This document shows, piece after piece, positions 19,985 to 22,500 of a DNA stretch of 22,500 nucleotides. Positions within the stretch are counted from its first letter, which is position 1. Every line of letters begins with the position of its first letter. The translations under genes were made by a program, and so were the position numbers. The notes beneath the pieces are model-generated. The model was not told where the DNA came from and searched no databases. It saw only the letters and a program-made list of their open reading frames with translations. Location: NCBI GenBank assembly GCA_023375785.1, contig SZWC01025682.1, positions 3,343 to 25,842 on the forward strand, in the 5' to 3' direction. This stretch comes from Penium margaritaceum (Eukaryota; Streptophyta; Zygnematophyceae; Desmidiales; Peniaceae).

Positions 19985-20859
19985 ATGTGGAGAAAGTCTA
20001 ACTTCCTTGATGTACACGAGTCCCTGAACTCCATAAGTAGGCATTTTTACATGACATGTATGGTTTACCGCTTTTTGACGTGAGGATTTTCATGTGGTTC
20101 TGTTTAGGGCACTTTGTGATTTTGCTCCAAAAGTTTTCAATTACTTCAACCACCTTCTTGAAGGGTCAACAAAAGAGTCACAATCTATAAAGATGTTTAT
20201 GTAGTGTTCTTTGACTTCTCGACAACGCTGGATGTTTGTTAATATGCACCTCAACATTCTCAAAGGCCCTCAAATTTTTAGCGGATATTCTTGAAGTAGC
20301 CACTCTTGACTCGAGTTTGGATGCATCCCTCATTTCAAGCATTGAGGACCAAACATATGCCTTATTCCTAGTCTTGACATTTATATGTGTGTTTGACTTA
20401 CGAAGCACTTGTCATCAAAGTACATGTACTGCTTGGCACAGTTTTTTCATGTGTTCCAAATCATGAGAATTGTTTTTGCCCGACACCTCATCCTTGTAAA
20501 CCACCAATGTTTCTTTTGGTGTAACAATGTAAAGACCCTTAGTTTACGCACGAGGCAAACCGTGATGCATTTTTGGAAATTGGTTTATTGTGATTTGTTT
20601 ATCAGTGAAGACTCGAGCGATGCCAGGTTGAAGAGACCTCACATGATCGATTCCTTGTCAAGCTCGGAATTCTACGATGTAAGGTATACGAGAAAAATAA
20701 GTAGATCATGCCGTGCATAAAATTTGACTTTGGAAAGCCACGTTAATTGAGCCTTTACAAGCATGGTCCGCACACAGTATCCTTTAGCAATAAAGCATAT
20801 GCATATCAAGTGAAGATGGAGTTCAACGACAACTTTATAAAAATCTGGAACAAGATGAA
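19985..20859. other. Region downstream of the plus-strand chromovirus, no LTR defined
   Basis: A 3' LTR would be expected here. No boundary, polypurine tract or second copy could be identified. Short frames at 20236-20720 have no recognisable motif. Confidence 0.35.
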
Positions 20860-21670
20860 ATTGAGTTGATAATAAATAATAAAAGATTAGGGGTAGAAGG
20901 GGAACAACTGAAAGACATGGAAATATTTATAGATTTTTCTCATAAACAATGGTTGAGATTTCTTTGTTCCTAAACAAAACTCATAATGGATGGAATACAT
21001 TTTAGAAATGATAAGCCTTTAAAACATATAAAATTATTTGCAGAAAGAAGAAGACAAATAAAAATTTAGTACGAGCTTCTACAAGAAAAACAAATATGGA
21101 TAGAATATAGATATAAAAAAGGAGATGTAGATATGGATTTAGATGAAGATATGGATAGAGATGTAGATAGTTAAAAATATAGATGTAGATATAGATATTG
21201 ATATGGATTCATACATAGGCAAACCTATTAATTAAAAAAGTTCAAAAAGAATGAATACATTGAGATAGATAAAAATAGAATTCAGGATAACATGTACATG
21301 CAAACATGAACCAAGGCATGTAGAATGTAACTTATGCATATGTTTGTGTATGTACATATACGTGAATATGAAAATAGATTATGGTAGAAATAAACATACA
21401 CATATAAACAAAGATGAAGATAAGCATTTATAGATAGAAAGATAGATATGAATGTATTCATTTGCCATTAAAGATATGAATACAGGTTTTAGATTAACAT
21501 ACAAATATGTAAAACTAATTTTACATATACATATAGATTTCAATGTATTTATTGACGTATGTAGGTATATAAACATAGATAGACATGAATGATGATCTAT
21601 ATAAACATAGTCATGGATGCATAAAAGCGTTCATATAGGTGTACAGATTTATATACATATGCTTAAGCAT
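20860..21670. repeat. AT-rich degenerate hexamer region, purine-rich on plus strand
   Basis: The plus strand is A-rich. At 21095-21205 it is built of degenerate six-base steps (tagata, tggatt, tagatg, gagatg). No coding potential is evident, and frames called here are repeat artefacts. Confidence 0.75.
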
Positions 21671-22450
21671 ATACGATTATTCTTGGATGTACTAAAAAAC
21701 ATACATTGATTCTGAAACTTCAATCTATACAGATGATTCTTGAGTTTTGATCTATATTGGCAGTCATTTATGTATCTATATGTTTTGGAATGTTTACATC
21801 TACATGTACACCTTAAATACGGCTTGTATCTGTATTTGTATTCATGATTCTATACATCTATGTGTATGTATATTGATGTAAAGAGTAAACAATATTAACC
21901 ATATTTACATGTATGTACCTCTATCCACTTCCACATACACTTATCTTGATCTAAGCTGATAACAAAATCTATACTCACACATGTAGACATGTTAATGCAT
22001 ATCTCTATGCATATATATATGTATGTATATATATTTGTTTTTTTCAAAAAGTTGTTTTTCTATGTGTACCAATATCGTTTCATGCTCATAGATAAATTTA
22101 CGTTCACATATGTATGCACGATCTATTTTCTAAAAGTCTTGATTCATGTCTTTACCTACATGTTTTTCTTAACTTTAGTTAGATGTAGCGCCATGTATTA
22201 ATGAAATTATATTTCAGATCAATATCTTTATTGAAATCGCATGTGAGATTAATTGATTTATTTATATCGCTATCTAGATCTGAATCCATATCTATGTCTA
22301 TTTTCATGCACACATTTACATCTACATCCATGTTTTCATCTCCATACATATTCTTACAATATATAATTTATGTTTAGCTCCTATACATGTTGTTTGTTTT
22401 ATCTGAAATGAATTCTAACTCATGTTCTTCTTTTTTTTACTAAATCTAGA
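21671..22450. repeat. AT-rich degenerate hexamer region, pyrimidine-rich on plus strand
   Basis: This stretch is T-rich on the plus strand. At 22255-22350 it shows the complementary hexamer steps (tctatg, tctatt, tctaca, tccatg). A TA/TATG-rich microsatellite-like segment lies at 22005-22036. It mirrors the preceding region in composition but not base for base. Confidence 0.7.
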
Positions 22451-22500
22451 TCTTGATAATGCTGATCATATGCAAAATACATCCCATTTATTCAAACTTA

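Overview
The window looks like repeat-dominated nuclear DNA of a plant or streptophyte alga. The evidence is an LTR retrotransposon of the Ty1/copia superfamily with an initiator-tRNA-Met-type primer site, two decayed Ty3/gypsy integrase-chromodomain fragments (the chromovirus layout), long low-complexity tracts, and no prokaryotic gene organisation. The species cannot be told from the sequence. No intact cellular gene was found; nearly every open frame is a shadow or a low-complexity artefact.

Layout. 1-2970 is moderately GC-rich intergenic DNA with a 12-bp tandem repeat, a G-run tract, a 12-bp hairpin, a diverged inverted repeat (about 930-1405) and a doubtful decayed coding stretch (2180-2660). 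2967-4539 is unexplained, AT-richer DNA. 4540-5058 on the minus strand is the decayed tail of a Ty3/gypsy integrase with a chromodomain. 5059-15627 is a minus-strand, dead Ty1/copia element of about 10.6 kb with diverged LTRs (5059-5569 and 15141-15627). In transcript order (right to left) it holds the 5' LTR, primer site, a displaced copy of integrase-tail sequence, a very long GA/CT-rich tract, gag with a CCHC knuckle, protease, GAG-pre-integrase, integrase, a second GA/CT-rich tract, reverse transcriptase, RNase H and the 3' LTR. 15628-16250 on the minus strand is the integrase core that belongs upstream of the 4540-5058 piece. The copia element therefore appears to have landed inside an older chromovirus and split it between integrase core and chromodomain. 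16250-18880 is AT-rich DNA with a 40-bp direct repeat and two overlapping unrecognised frames. 18880-19984 on the plus strand is a second, divergently oriented chromovirus integrase-chromodomain remnant. 20860-22450 is an AT-rich hexamer-like repeat region whose purine bias switches strand near 21670.

The copia element is dead in several ways: stops in gag, integrase and RT, frameshifts, YVDD changed to YVHN, and a missing first integrase Asp. Four conserved Gln positions read TAG, as expected from C-to-T decay of CAG. Together the window records nested insertion, rearrangement and mutational decay in what is probably silenced chromatin. Family assignments rest on motif recognition by eye; no database search or alignment program was run.
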